This document shows positions 34,680 to 44,206 of a stretch of 64,000 nucleotides of DNA, one piece after another. The notes under the pieces are model-generated. The model made no database searches and was not told where the DNA came from. It saw nothing but the letters and a program-made list of their open reading frames with translations. The first letter of the stretch is position 1; each line of letters starts with the position of its first letter. Origin of the DNA: CAVSWN01 sp963770995 (lineage in GTDB: Bacteria; Acidobacteriota; Vicinamibacteria; Vicinamibacterales; CAVVIG01); the NCBI GenBank assembly GCA_963770995.1, contig CAVYRS010000001.1, positions 1,302,001 through 1,366,000 on the forward strand. The letters are read 5' to 3'. The position numbers and the translations under genes were made by a program.

Positions 34680-35411
34680 CTAGAACAGCCGGAATCCGAT
34701 GTTCGCGAACAGGTAGGGCACGTTCACGCGGTGCTCGTCGAAGACGCGCGTCACCTGGTCGCCCTGATGCACCTCGTAGTCGTCGAAGTGGAACTGCATC
34801 AAATTGACCCGCATGCCGACCTCGAACAGCAGGGGGCCGGGCCGCTGCACGGCGCTCAACCCGAAGAACGGGTACATCGTGCCGCCCGATTTCACCCCGA
34901 CCGGCACCTGCGCGTTTCGACCCGGGTAGGTGTGCCGGTACCGGACGGTGCCTTCGACCGTATAGTCGAACTCGGTGCGGTCGAAGTTCATCGACGGGAC
35001 GCCCCACTCGACGCCGCCGCCCGCCTTCAGCGCGAGCGCCTTCAGGTTGAAATCGCGGAAGAGCATGCCGCTCAGCATGTGGCCCGTGTCGGCGGAGCGC
35101 ATGGCGTCCTTGCGGTACCCGAGCGAGAGCCCCGACACGAGGAACGCCCCGCGGAAGTAGGTCTCGAGCTCCAGGTTCAGACTGGTCAGGTTGTAATCCG
35201 CTCCGAACAGGTCCACGCTCCACTGGGTCAGCGATCTCTCGCTGAAGATGTCGCCCTGCCAGTGCGCAAGACCCAGCTTCAGGTAGGTGCCGGGCTTGCG
35301 GCCGCTCGAGGACTTGTGCGGCTGCTCGTACTGGGCGAGCACGCCCGCCGGCAGCGCGAGCCAGCACGTGAGGGCGAAGGCGCCGGTGAGACGCGTTCGG
35401 TTTCCGGTCAT
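34680..35411 (-). CDS. Outer-membrane protein of unknown function
   Basis: A 243-aa protein with a signal peptide (residues 1-26, ending VLAQ). Long amphipathic strands (FRGAFLVSGLSLGYRKDAMR, LFEVGMRVNLMQFHFDDYEV) and the C-terminal end FANIGFRLF, finishing with phenylalanine, indicate a beta-barrel. The ATG overlaps the stop of the gene upstream (ATGA at 35408-35411), so it is translated with the glycosidase-like lipoprotein. The pair may act together on an envelope glycan; that is inference from coupling alone. Confidence 0.75.
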   Translation of the reverse strand: MTGNRTRLTGAFALTCWLALPAGVLAQYEQPHKSSSGRKPGTYLKLGLAHWQGDIFSERSLTQWSVDLFGADYNLTSLNLELETYFRGAFLVSGLSLGYRKDAMRSADTGHMLSGMLFRDFNLKALALKAGGGVEWGVPSMNFDRTEFDYTVEGTVRYRHTYPGRNAQVPVGVKSGGTMYPFFGLSAVQRPGPLLFEVGMRVNLMQFHFDDYEVHQGDQVTRVFDEHRVNVPYLFANIGFRLF

Positions 35412-36346
35412 GGTTGTCTGGCCAGGAGACTGAAGAGCGGGCTCTTCCAGTAATCGGGGTAGCGGGACGGGTACCGGATCAGGCTGAAGTCCGCGTCGGG
35501 CGCCGAATCGCCGCCCCACAGCACGTACCAATACACGCGCTCCGCACGCAGGTACAGCCGCAGCAGCGGGTACCGGTCGCGCACGAACATGGCCTGCAGC
35601 TCGGGGTTGGCGACCCCGGACTCCGTCACCCACACGCGGAACGCGCGTAGTGAACCGCTCAGCAGCCCGCGGTATTGGCTCAACGCGTCCGGATCGTAAG
35701 CATTGACCGCGACGATGACCTTGTCCGGGTCCATGTGCACGAGGGCGAGAGCGGTGAGCGTCTCGAGCTCCGTCGGCCCGCGCAGGCCCGATCCGAGTGC
35801 TGATTGCGTCAGCAGGATCGCGCGCCCGGGGTGGCGCGACTGGACATGTTCGTAGATACGCCGGAACACCGCCGCGTACTGCTCGATCGTGATGGTCGGT
35901 CCCGTCGGCGGCAGGATCGTCGTAACCTCGTTGCCGATCTGGAAATAGCGGATTTCCGGGTAGGCGCTGAAGATGCGGTCGATGACGCGCTCGATGTCCG
36001 GCTCGAACAGATGGTCGTTGCTCACCAACCCGAGGATCTCGAGCCCCATCGCGCCCACGGCCTTGATGACCGGGTTCACCGCTTCGTTCCGGTGGATCTC
36101 CATTCGCGCGCCCTGCACGCGGCCGGCGCGCTGCAGGGCCGAGAGCGCGTCGCGGTAGGCAGGCAGCGCCTGCCCGTCGACGTGCACGCCCACGTAGGGC
36201 GACCACTGGCCCGCGACCTCCTGCGCCGTCACCGAGCCGGCCGCGTTCGAGCCGGTGTCGGCCGGTGCGGACGGCGAGAGCAGACCGCTCTGACAGCCGG
36301 CGAGGGCGCACATTGCGAAGACGAACGGAGCGACTCGCCTGAACAT
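35408..36346 (-). CDS. Glycoside-hydrolase-like TIM-barrel lipoprotein
   Basis: A 312-aa lipoprotein from ATG 36346: signal peptide with lipobox LAGC (Cys at about residue 17). The mature domain looks like a clan A glycoside hydrolase barrel: a strand-4-type acid/base Glu in YFQIGNEVTTI and a strand-7-type nucleophile Glu in RVWVTESGVANP, with the tryptophan-rich VYWYVLWGGDS on strand 8. Families such as GH5, GH39 or GH113 use this pattern; the exact family is not decided. A start at 36391 is also open. It is coupled to the outer-membrane protein downstream. Confidence 0.72.
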   Translation of the reverse strand: MFRRVAPFVFAMCALAGCQSGLLSPSAPADTGSNAAGSVTAQEVAGQWSPYVGVHVDGQALPAYRDALSALQRAGRVQGARMEIHRNEAVNPVIKAVGAMGLEILGLVSNDHLFEPDIERVIDRIFSAYPEIRYFQIGNEVTTILPPTGPTITIEQYAAVFRRIYEHVQSRHPGRAILLTQSALGSGLRGPTELETLTALALVHMDPDKVIVAVNAYDPDALSQYRGLLSGSLRAFRVWVTESGVANPELQAMFVRDRYPLLRLYLRAERVYWYVLWGGDSAPDADFSLIRYPSRYPDYWKSPLFSLLARQP

Positions 36347-36565
36347 CCGGATGATTCGCTGTCGGGAACTGTGTGCGCGCATCGACTGCACGATCGAGGC
36401 CCGCGGCTGGCAGGGTAAGGAATGAGCGAGTGCGTCGGTTTTGGCCGTCCAAAGGATGTCTCAGAGATTGGAGGTCGTCGTAGACCTGCCCCACTCACCA
36501 AGTACCGTCGTTCCGCTCCCGACCCGTCGTGTGTTCGTGACCGCCACGCAAGGCGCGACCGACCC

Positions 36566-39224
36566 TCATTTCTTCAGCAGGCCTGTCCAATTCAGCACGA
36601 CGGTCATCGGTGGAGAGGCGGCGGCCAGCGGCACGCTCATGAGGAACTGTTGTCCATCGGGGCGCACCGCATAGGTCTGGCGCGCCGAGGGCACCGCCAA
36701 CGTCGTCTCGAACAGCATGCGCGGGGATTCGGCCTGGAATGTCGCACCGGGGGTAATCGCCACCGACATCAACTTGCGATCCGCAGCGACATAGAACAGC
36801 TCCTTGCCGTCAGGCCGCCAGCGCGGCTGGCTGCCCCCTTCTGTGGAAACCTGCCATTTGCCTGTCAGCGTCGGAAACGACTGCACATAGATCTCCGACC
36901 GTCCGGTCTCGTCGGAGACGTACGCGAACCACCGGCCGTCGCGCGAGAACTGGCCCTGGCTCTCGTTGAAGGGCCCCTGAAGATACGGAAATGCTTTCCG
37001 ATCCCCGGACATCGGCAGCATCCACATGTCCAGCTGCGTCTTGGGATCTGTCCGGTAGTACGCGATGAAGCGACCGTCCGCCGACCAGTCCGAGGGAAAT
37101 ACAATCGGCGGGGCATTCAGCTTCAGCAACGGTTCATCCGGTCTGCTTTCATTGGAGGGCCGTTGAAACAGATCGAGTGAGCCGCTGCGGCCCGATGCGA
37201 ACACGACAACCTGCCCGTCAGGCGACCAAAGGGGCACGTTATTCAGCGGCGGTTCGACGGTGAACCGCGATGTGACGTTCCGCCGCAGATCCAGAAGCCA
37301 TATGTCGGCGCTCATGGTCATGCGGTCGAACGCGACTCGCGTTCCGTCAGGCGACAGGGCGATGTTGTTGTACTCGCCCGCCGGCGCGGCGGTTGTCAGT
37401 AATTTTCCGGCGCGATCGACCCACACCAGCTGCGTGCGCGCGTCGTCGCCCCGTCCGGTACATCAAGGTGCCGTTCGCCGATACCGCGAACCCGGCTGCG
37501 CCTCGGAGGTTGACGCCAACGCGCTCCACGACCGGGACCGCGTCGCCTGTGGTGGCGAGCGCCGTTGCGTCGAATGGTTGTGCCATCAGGGCCGATTCGT
37601 TGACGAACAGGAGATAACCCGGCGGCGCGTACATGGCTGCCGAATCGGCCTGCCGGACTCGGGTCGCGGGCTTCGCGTCAATCGATCCGACGTTAACGTC
37701 CCATGTCAGCGACCCGGGTCCTGTTAAAGTGCGCCCCACGTAGAGAAAGTGGTGGCCGTCCGGGAGAAAAGATGGCCATCCGTGCCGCTGAGCCGCCGTG
37801 TTCGCCGCATCGAACGCCGTCACGGGCGCGGTCGCCCCACCGCCCGCCGGTACGCGCAACAGAACAGAAGCGCTGTTCGGCGCAAACACGATGACGCCCT
37901 CGCGGCTCCACGCGCCGCCCTGACCACTCGGCGCGTCCGCGAGCGTTTGAGCTGCGCCGCCGGCGACATCAATCCGATTCAATTTCCCGCGCGCGAAGAA
38001 TCCGACGGATTTGCTGTCGGGGGACCAGAACGGCGAGCTGGCGTTCTCGGTGCCCTTGAGCGGGTGTGACGCGAGGGAATCGAGTGGCCGCAGCCAGAGC
38101 TGCGAGACTCCGGCGTGGATGGCAACGAACACAACCTGGCGGCCGTCAGGTGAAATCGCCTGGGCGTTGACAAACGCCGCGAATGTCGTTTCGTTCGGCG
38201 CGGGGATCGCGAATTGGCTCGGCGCGGCTTCGCGCTCGGCCGGCCGCCTCATCACGAGCGCCGCGATCGCGATCGCGCTCGCCGCCGCGATCAGAGCGGC
38301 CGCCGCCCACGCGATTCGCTCGCGCGACGGCTTTGTGACCACCGCTCCGCGCGCCGTTGAAACTGGCGCCTCGAGCATCCACGCGAGGTGATGAACGAGA
38401 TCGCGGGCGGACTGCCATCGATCGTCGGGCGCCTTGGCGAGGCAGCGGGCGATGACATGATCCAGCGCCGGCGGAACGACCGCGATCAGCGACGAGGCAG
38501 GCGCAGGCTGAGAGGACATGATCGACGTGATCAGGCTCGCGGGGCTCTTGCCCTCGAACGCTTTTCGCCCAGTGACCATCTCGTAGAGCACGGCGCCAAA
38601 CGCGAAAATGTCGCTCCGCTCGTCTGCCTCCCCGCCTTCGAGCTGCTCGGGCGCCATGTACTGAAACGTCCCGAGAATGGTTCCCTGCGCGGTCAGGTTC
38701 GGCGGCGTCGTCGGAAGCATCGAAAGGCCCGCCGCCGGTGCGGACCCGGCACCGGCCTTTGCCAGGCCGAAATCCAGCAGCTTCGCGCCGCCCCGGGTGA
38801 GCATCACGTTGCCGGGCTTGAGGTCGCGATGGACGATGGCGGCCCGATGCGCCGTGCTCAGGGCATCGGCGATCTGCATCGCCAGGGTGAGCGCGGCATC
38901 GAGGGGCAGCGCGCCCTTTTTCAGCCGGTCGGCCAGCGTCTCCCCTTCGAGATACTCCATGACGAGAAACGCCGTCCCGCGCTGGTCGCCGACGTCGTAA
39001 AGGGTGCAGATGTGCGGGTGCGTGAGCTGCGAGATCGCGCGCGCTTCGCGGTTGAACCGCTCGCGGAACAGCGGGTCGGTGGCGAGGTTGGCCGGGAGCA
39101 CCTTGATCGCGACCGTGCGGTCCAGCCGCGCATCGCGCGCTTTGTAGACTTCCCCCATCCCGCCGGCACCAAGGGCGGACACGACTTCGTACGGCCCGAG
39201 ACGAGTACCTGGGTCCAGCGGCAT
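36566..39224 (-). CDS. Ser/Thr protein kinase with PD40 propeller (one frameshift)
   Basis: Residues 1-275 are a complete Hanks-type kinase: GAGGMGEVYKARD (P-loop), VAIKVLP (Lys), IVHRDLKPGNVM (catalytic loop), LLDFGLAKAG (DFG) and YMAPEQLEGG. A transmembrane helix lies at about 308-330. The periplasmic part is a TolB/PD40 propeller (AISPDGRQVVFVAIH, WSPDSKSVGFFARG and others). The frame breaks at about 37445 in a run of C residues; the remainder (MWVDRAGKLL to WTGLLKK) continues in the next frame, giving about 886 aa. Whether the break is real decides if the propeller is complete. The gene is monocistronic. Confidence 0.88.
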
Positions 39225-39357
39225 GGGATTCGGAGGGTGCGTGATTATACCGATCGTCCAGGTGAGGCTGACGTCTCAGTTCCGAGGTCGGCCTGCCGGA
39301 CGCAGCCCGCGGGCGCCCGGCCGAACGCCCGTAGCTCAGGGTGGACTTCGAGCGAGA

Positions 39358-40101
39358 TCAGGTTGTCGGCGCCGAACAACTGCCGAGGAATCTCGAAGAC
39401 GCCAGCCACTTCTGATCGGGATAGTACGCGAATAGCAGCCCGTTGCCCCTGATGCGATCGATGATCTTGTGCGCCACCGCCTTGCTCAGTGCAGGGCAGC
39501 CCCAGCTCCGGCCCAGACGTCCCAGAGATTTGGCGACCTCTTCGCTGACGTAGGGCGCGCCATGCATGACAATGGCCCGCTCGAGTGCCTTGTCGTTGAA
39601 TCCGGCGTCCAATCCCTTCAGTCGCAGTGAGTAACCGTTCTTTCCGCTGTACGTATCCTTTGTTTCAAATAGGCCGAGGCTCGATTGATGGCTCTCCGGA
39701 TCGTTTGAGAAGGCCGTCGCAAAACGATCGCCGCTGCCCTTGCCATGCGCGACCAGCTCCTCGTGCAGGAGCGCGTGAGAGCGAAGATCGAACACCCACA
39801 ACCGCTTCGCGGCCGATGACTTCGAGTAATCAATCACCGTGAGCGTGGACGGATCGGATACGGCGCCCGACTGCACGGCGCACACCGCGGCGCCGAGCGC
39901 CAGATTGAACACGTGCCGGTCAATGGCTCCCAGAGATGCGTGATTCCAGCTGCTCGCGGCGAACGCCCCGGAGGCCGCCCTTTCGACGCGCGCGTTGAGC
40001 GCGACCATCGGACAGGTCGCGAGCGCGCAGACCACCAGCCCGGCACGAACGTCACGTGCACGCCGAGATACAAATCGCTTCAATACGGAAATCCTGTTCA
40101 A
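39358..40101 (-). CDS. Murein L,D-transpeptidase-like protein (YkuD_2 type)
   Basis: A 247-aa exported protein. A basic N-terminus is followed by a hydrophobic segment (AGLVVCALATCPMVAL, residues 20-35). The catalytic signature of L,D-transpeptidases is present in the variant form IVMHGAPYVS (His) and LGRSWGCPALSK (Cys at about residue 205). This subgroup cross-links peptidoglycan or attaches proteins to it. The gene is divergent from another L,D-transpeptidase 160 bp away. An earlier start is possible; ATG 40101 is used. Confidence 0.82.
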   Translation of the reverse strand: MNRISVLKRFVSRRARDVRAGLVVCALATCPMVALNARVERAASGAFAASSWNHASLGAIDRHVFNLALGAAVCAVQSGAVSDPSTLTVIDYSKSSAAKRLWVFDLRSHALLHEELVAHGKGSGDRFATAFSNDPESHQSSLGLFETKDTYSGKNGYSLRLKGLDAGFNDKALERAIVMHGAPYVSEEVAKSLGRLGRSWGCPALSKAVAHKIIDRIRGNGLLFAYYPDQKWLASSRFLGSCSAPTT

Positions 40102-40262
40102 TTGTCGGGGTGAGAGCGCACAGAGCTTACGCGGCTCTGGTTTTCATCGTAAACGCAGCTGCCGGGAATTGCAAACTCGACGGCGATGATTACCGGGCCC
40201 GAAAATTGCGGTTACGTGAACGCATGCGAGCAAATGGCGACAATTCGCAGATGGAAGGTCGC

Positions 40263-40849
40263 ATGTCGCTCGCGGACGCAGGCGCAAGGTCCCGAATCTC
40301 GCGATCGTCGCGTTCCTGAGCTCGTTCGCGTTGACTGGGCAGGTCGGGCAGGCAACTCAACGAGTGGAGGAACAATCGAGTTCGGACCTGACTTCCGTAA
40401 CGTCGCTGACGCAAGAATCGGCCGCCCGCAATCTTCATGAGGCGCGCGCGGGTCCGCCTCCTCAGGCACCGCGCGAGATCGGGTATGCGCACGTAGAAGT
40501 CGATCTCAGCCAGCAGCGATTGTCCGTCATCGACGACTCTGGCCGCGTGGTGAAAACCCTACCGGTCTCGTCCGGCAGCGGCAAATGGTTCACGTCCGAA
40601 GGGAGAACGAGAAGAGCGATTACGCCCACAGGGCGATTCACCGTTGTTCGCAAAATCGCGGGATGGCACAAGAGTCCCTTGGGAATGTTGTACTACCCGA
40701 GCTTCATCACCCAAGGCGGCGTGGCTATTCACGGCAGTTCGTCGGTGCCCCCCAGGCCGGCGAGCCATGGGTGCATCCGCATTCCGAACTCTGCCGCGAA
40801 GGAATTCTTTTATGAGACGCCGATCGGAACGGTCGTGCTTGTTTATTAA
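40263..40849 (+). CDS. L,D-transpeptidase (YkuD), start region with one-base deletion
   Basis: The catalytic domain is clear: AHVEVDLSQQRLSVID at the start, TPTGRFTVVRKI, and VAIHGSSSVPPRPASHGCIR with the active-site His and Cys. As read, the domain frame has no good start before TTG 40331. ATG 40263 has a strong GGAAGG 4 nt upstream. One added base near 40273 would connect it to KVPNLAIVAFLSSFALTGQV, a normal signal peptide. The gene is therefore probably 40263-40849 with a one-base error or mutation. It makes 3-3 or protein cross-links in peptidoglycan. Confidence 0.8.
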
Positions 40850-40875
40850 CGCTGTACGTGTCGCCGGCGGGAGTA

Positions 40876-41452
40876 TCACGCGGGTGGCGGCGACGCAGAG
40901 TGCTCGAGCACGTACCGGCCCAGTTCGGTGGGGGCGGCGCCCGTGGACGTCAGCGTGAGCTCCAACCGCATCGAGGGCAGCTGCTGCAGAAGTGCGGCGG
41001 GATTGGCCCAGAGCACTTCGCCCCGCGCTCCCGACACCGGGACGTCGTCGCACCGGCCGAACGGCGAATCGTCCGGTCCCGTCACCGAAAGCGTCACGGC
41101 ATCCACGCCCGAAAAGTCCGCCCGCAGCGCGGTGACGATGACATCGTCGCCGGGAAACACGGCGCACGGCACCGTCTCGCCGGGCGCGAGCCAGAACATG
41201 CGCACATGGGCGCCGTCACGCTGGAGTCGATTGAGAATGGCGCGCGACACAATCCCCGACACGCGCCCCTGACGCACGAGCGCTGGCCAGCCCGGCTCCG
41301 AGCGCCGCCATCTGCTGCAGGCGTGCCGAGCAGTCACCGCACGCGAACAGATGCTCCTCGACCCGGTTCATCTCATCGCCATCAACGAGATCACCCGCCC
41401 AATAGTCGAGCAGTATTGCGTCGGGAATCGGAGCCTGGCATGGGAGCATCAT
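40876..41452 (-). CDS. Zinc-finger anti-sigma factor (one frameshift)
   Basis: The N-terminus is a zf-HC2 anti-sigma module: LLDYWAGDLVDGDEMNRVEE, HLFACGDCSARL with the H-x3-C-x2-C pattern (here HLFACGDC). The frame breaks near 41300 and resumes as ALVRQGRVSGIVSRAILNR, followed by a soluble beta-rich domain (VRMFWLAPGETVPCAVFPGD) to 40876. Restored length is about 192 aa. There is no transmembrane segment, so it would be a cytoplasmic sensor. The ATG at 41452 overlaps the sigma-factor stop (ATGA), which supports the pairing. Confidence 0.75.
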
Positions 41453-42057
41453 CGGCCTCCTTCGCGGGACGTCATGCACGTCCGAAGACGCTCAATCGCG
41501 CGGTGTCTGATCACCCGCACGTTACCTTCCGTGAGCCGAAGCTCCTTGCCGACCTCGCTTCCTGTTTTCTCCGCGTAGAACGTCAGCAGGACGACCATGC
41601 GCTCGCGATCGGCGAGCCGGGCGAGGCAGGTCTCGAGACGATCGATGTCGAGGGTGGCGTCACCGGCCGGGGCTTCGACCATGGACGCGGGCAGGAAGGT
41701 TTCGCGCAGCTTCTCGCGCCGCCAATCCAGCCGCTTCCAGTCTTTCGCCATCGTTCGGCTCACGCCAAGGACGAACGACGCGATCTGATCGGCGTCGCGA
41801 ATCGCTCCGCCTCTCAGCTTCTCGATCGCGAGAAGCATCACCTGCTGGGAGAGGTCGCGCGCCTCGTCTTCGTCGCGTAGATGGCGCAAACCGTACAGCC
41901 GCACACGTGGGGCAAAGCGCCGATACAATTCGGACTCGGCCGCCTCGGCCACCCCGGGGGCCCGCGCCGCGACCGCGCGCGCGAGGTCGCCGTCGCTCGA
42001 CGTCGACCATGGCCTGCATGCGACGCCGACGGTACTATCCGCCTGCGGTGCAGTCAA
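41449..42057 (-). CDS. ECF-type RNA polymerase sigma factor
   Basis: About 202 aa. Region 2 is YRRFAPRVRLYGLRHLRDED with ARDLSQQVMLLAIEKLR. Region 4 is RLADRERMVVLLTFYAEKTG followed by SEVGKELRLTEGNVRVIRHR. TTG 42057 is preferred; GTG 42102 would overlap the upstream gene by 23 bp. It is followed by its anti-sigma factor and preceded by an MBL protein and a SnoaL-like protein with gaps of about 22 and 30 bp, a four-gene operon. The signal is unknown. Confidence 0.85.
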   Translation of the reverse strand: MTAPQADSTVGVACRPWSTSSDGDLARAVAARAPGVAEAAESELYRRFAPRVRLYGLRHLRDEDEARDLSQQVMLLAIEKLRGGAIRDADQIASFVLGVSRTMAKDWKRLDWRREKLRETFLPASMVEAPAGDATLDIDRLETCLARLADRERMVVLLTFYAEKTGSEVGKELRLTEGNVRVIRHRAIERLRTCMTSREGGR

Positions 42058-42079
42058 TCGGGCCGCGGGCCCGCTGACG

Positions 42080-42823
42080 TCAGACCGTCGGCGCCGACAC
42101 ACCGCTCACCTGCCGGATGACGTCTCCGCTCGCGATGAGCGCCGCCGCGCCGTCGCCGACGAACGTCGAGCCGTGCATGGCCGCCAGCATGCGGGGCCGC
42201 AGCGCCGCCAGATTCGCCAGTTGCCGTTTCGTGTTCTCCGTGTACGGCACGTAATCCATCAGCACGGGCGACTGCTGGTAGGTTTCGAAGGCCTGTCGAT
42301 ACCGGCCCACGACGTCGTCGGTCGTCACCGCCTCTACGTCGCCGAGTTGATGCATCAGGTCCGAGCACAGCAGCACCCGTTCGGTTTCTTCGAACAGCAC
42401 GCCCGCGTCCCATCCGTGCGGCAGATGCGGCGTGGGCACGAAGCGGAACCGGTGCCGTCCAGTCCCGAGAACCTCGTCCGGCTTCAGCCCGCGCGGCGGC
42501 CGGTTCGAGAAATCGGCGATGTTGATCATCGCGCCCGTTTCTCCGCACACGGGCGTGGCGTTCGGGGCGACCGCCAGCCACTCGTTGAGCGCGCCGCATT
42601 CGTCGACCTCGAAATGGCTCCAACTGATCCAGCGCAGCTCCGCGGGATCGATCAGCGTCGCCACCGCCTCGCGCACCGCTGGAAACATCCCGCGCATGCC
42701 GGTGTGAAACAGCAGCGGCTCGTCGTCTCTGACGAGGAAGTGATTGAATTGAAGGTCGAAGTCCGGCACGTACAGACTGATTCGGTACAGGTCAGTGGCG
42801 ATTTCATCGATGCGCGCAGTCAT
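42080..42823 (-). CDS. MBL-fold protein related to oxygen-binding diiron domains
   Basis: A 247-aa cytoplasmic protein. Instead of HxHxDH it carries WSHFEVDECGALNEWL (H-x-E-x-D-E), the ligand pattern of the diiron beta-lactamase domain of flavodiiron proteins. Further ligands are likely in FVPTPHLPHGWDAG, LLCSDLMHQLGD and MLAAMHGSTF. The flavodoxin domain is absent. A role in O2 or NO chemistry or sensing fits a position in front of a sigma/anti-sigma pair, but this is inference. The start ATG 42823 has GGAGA 3-7 nt upstream. Confidence 0.78.
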   Translation of the reverse strand: MTARIDEIATDLYRISLYVPDFDLQFNHFLVRDDEPLLFHTGMRGMFPAVREAVATLIDPAELRWISWSHFEVDECGALNEWLAVAPNATPVCGETGAMINIADFSNRPPRGLKPDEVLGTGRHRFRFVPTPHLPHGWDAGVLFEETERVLLCSDLMHQLGDVEAVTTDDVVGRYRQAFETYQQSPVLMDYVPYTENTKRQLANLAALRPRMLAAMHGSTFVGDGAAALIASGDVIRQVSGVSAPTV

Positions 42824-42853
42824 GTTGTCTCCTATTGGGCGCTCAAACAGTCG

Positions 42854-43276
42854 TCAGTTCGTACCCCAGGGGTTGTCGATCACGAAGCGCCAGGAGCCGT
42901 CTGATTGACGACGCAGGACGTCGGCGCTGTGTCCCGTCAGGCTCACCGGCTGTCCGTCTGGCCCGGTTCCAGCGAATGACCACACTCCAATGACGAGGGC
43001 CAGACCACTGGCCTCGAGGACCCGTGTCACGTTGAGATCGAGTGTGCCCTTCATGGCGATGAATCCCGCGAGCCCTCCACGGATTCCGGGCAGCCCGTGA
43101 GCAAGACTCCCCGGCTGCGTGGCAAAGGCGGCGTTGGGCTCGTACAGGGTCATGAGGGCGTCCAGATTGCCGGTGTTGATGCCGTCAACGATCGATGCGA
43201 GGACTTGCTCGGGTGTTGCGCGGCCTCCTGCGGTTCGGTGTGGGCCAGATGCGATGTCCGCGATTTGTGCAGTCAT
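42854..43276 (-). CDS. SnoaL/NTF2-like protein
   Basis: A 140-aa protein of the SnoaL-like (NTF2 fold) type: TPEQVLASIVDGINTGNLDA, LMTLYEPNAAFATQPG, IRGGLAGFIAMKGTL and a C-terminal strand pair ending WRFVIDNPWG. Such proteins are small ketosteroid-isomerase-like enzymes or ligand binders. GGAGGAGACG lies just before ATG 43276. It is the first gene of the operon that continues with the MBL protein, ECF sigma factor and anti-sigma factor. Confidence 0.82.
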   Translation of the reverse strand: MTAQIADIASGPHRTAGGRATPEQVLASIVDGINTGNLDALMTLYEPNAAFATQPGSLAHGLPGIRGGLAGFIAMKGTLDLNVTRVLEASGLALVIGVWSFAGTGPDGQPVSLTGHSADVLRRQSDGSWRFVIDNPWGTN

Positions 43277-43423
43277 GTCGTCTCCTCCAGGCGCCTGCCG
43301 CCTGCATGGAGGAAGCGTCACGACTCGCGCCAGCGTTACACAGGGCCCAGAAGTTGATGCCGCCGGCCGGACCCGGTAGGGGAAATGCCGTACTGGTGCC
43401 GATAAGATGCTCGGGTTTGCCAC

Positions 43424-44206
43424 GTGCGACATCACGAGCGACACGATCCGAAGAGCCCTTTGACAGGTGAAGCGCGGCTGAACGTGCTGCCAGTGCACTG
43501 TGAGATCGGCGGCGCGCAACGCGCGTTCTCCACGACCGCGATCGTCCTGGCTGCCGCAGCTCTCGCATTGCTGGCATTTCGTGTAACAACGCAGGTCAAC
43601 CTGATTCAGTGGTGGGTGCCGATCGCGCTGCTGGGCGGCGTCGTGGCCGCCGATTTCGGTTCGGGGCTGGTGCACTGGGTTGCCGATACCTGGGGGCGAG
43701 ACGACCTGCCGATGATCGGCAAGACCCTCCTGGTCCCGTTCCGCGTGCACCATATCAATCCTGGCGATTTCGCCCGGCGAAGCTTCGTCGACACGAACGG
43801 CGAGGTCGCGGCAATCGCGGTGCCGGTGCTCACCGCGCTGCTGCTGGTGCCGCTGGACCGCACCTGGGGCGCCCTCGCCGCATTGTTCGGGCTGACGTTC
43901 TGCGGCATCGGCATGCTGACCAACCAGATCCATCAGTGGGCGCACCTCGACTCGGTGCCCGCACCGGTCAGGCGGCTGCAACGCCTCGGCGTGCTTCTCG
44001 GCTATGAGGAGCACGCGCGCCATCACGCACACCCATATGACGTGCGGTATTGCATCACCACCGGCTGGTGCAATCGCCCGCTCGAGGCGATCGGGTTCTA
44101 CCGCCGACTCGAGTCGATGATCACGCACCTCACCGGTGCGTTGCCTCGGCACGACGACCGTCGGTACGAGTCGCGCTACGGAGCCTGGCTGAATGCCCGC
44201 GACTGA
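43424..44206 (+). CDS. CarF/TMEM189-type plasmanylethanolamine desaturase
   Basis: This family introduces the vinyl-ether bond of plasmalogens. The 260-aa protein (from GTG 43424) has membrane segments at about 38-55, 64-82, 132-148 and 150-166. The histidine clusters of the family are present: DFGSGLVHWVADTWG, PFRVHHINP, NQIHQWAHLD and EEHARHHAHPYDVRYCITTG. That is at least nine histidines at the expected spacings, in residues 84-203. The true start may be a later GTG (43484 or 43493). It overlaps the next gene by 14 bp, so the two are probably co-translated. Ether-lipid backbone genes are not in the window. Confidence 0.85.
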   Translation: MRHHERHDPKSPLTGEARLNVLPVHCEIGGAQRAFSTTAIVLAAAALALLAFRVTTQVNLIQWWVPIALLGGVVAADFGSGLVHWVADTWGRDDLPMIGKTLLVPFRVHHINPGDFARRSFVDTNGEVAAIAVPVLTALLLVPLDRTWGALAALFGLTFCGIGMLTNQIHQWAHLDSVPAPVRRLQRLGVLLGYEEHARHHAHPYDVRYCITTGWCNRPLEAIGFYRRLESMITHLTGALPRHDDRRYESRYGAWLNARD

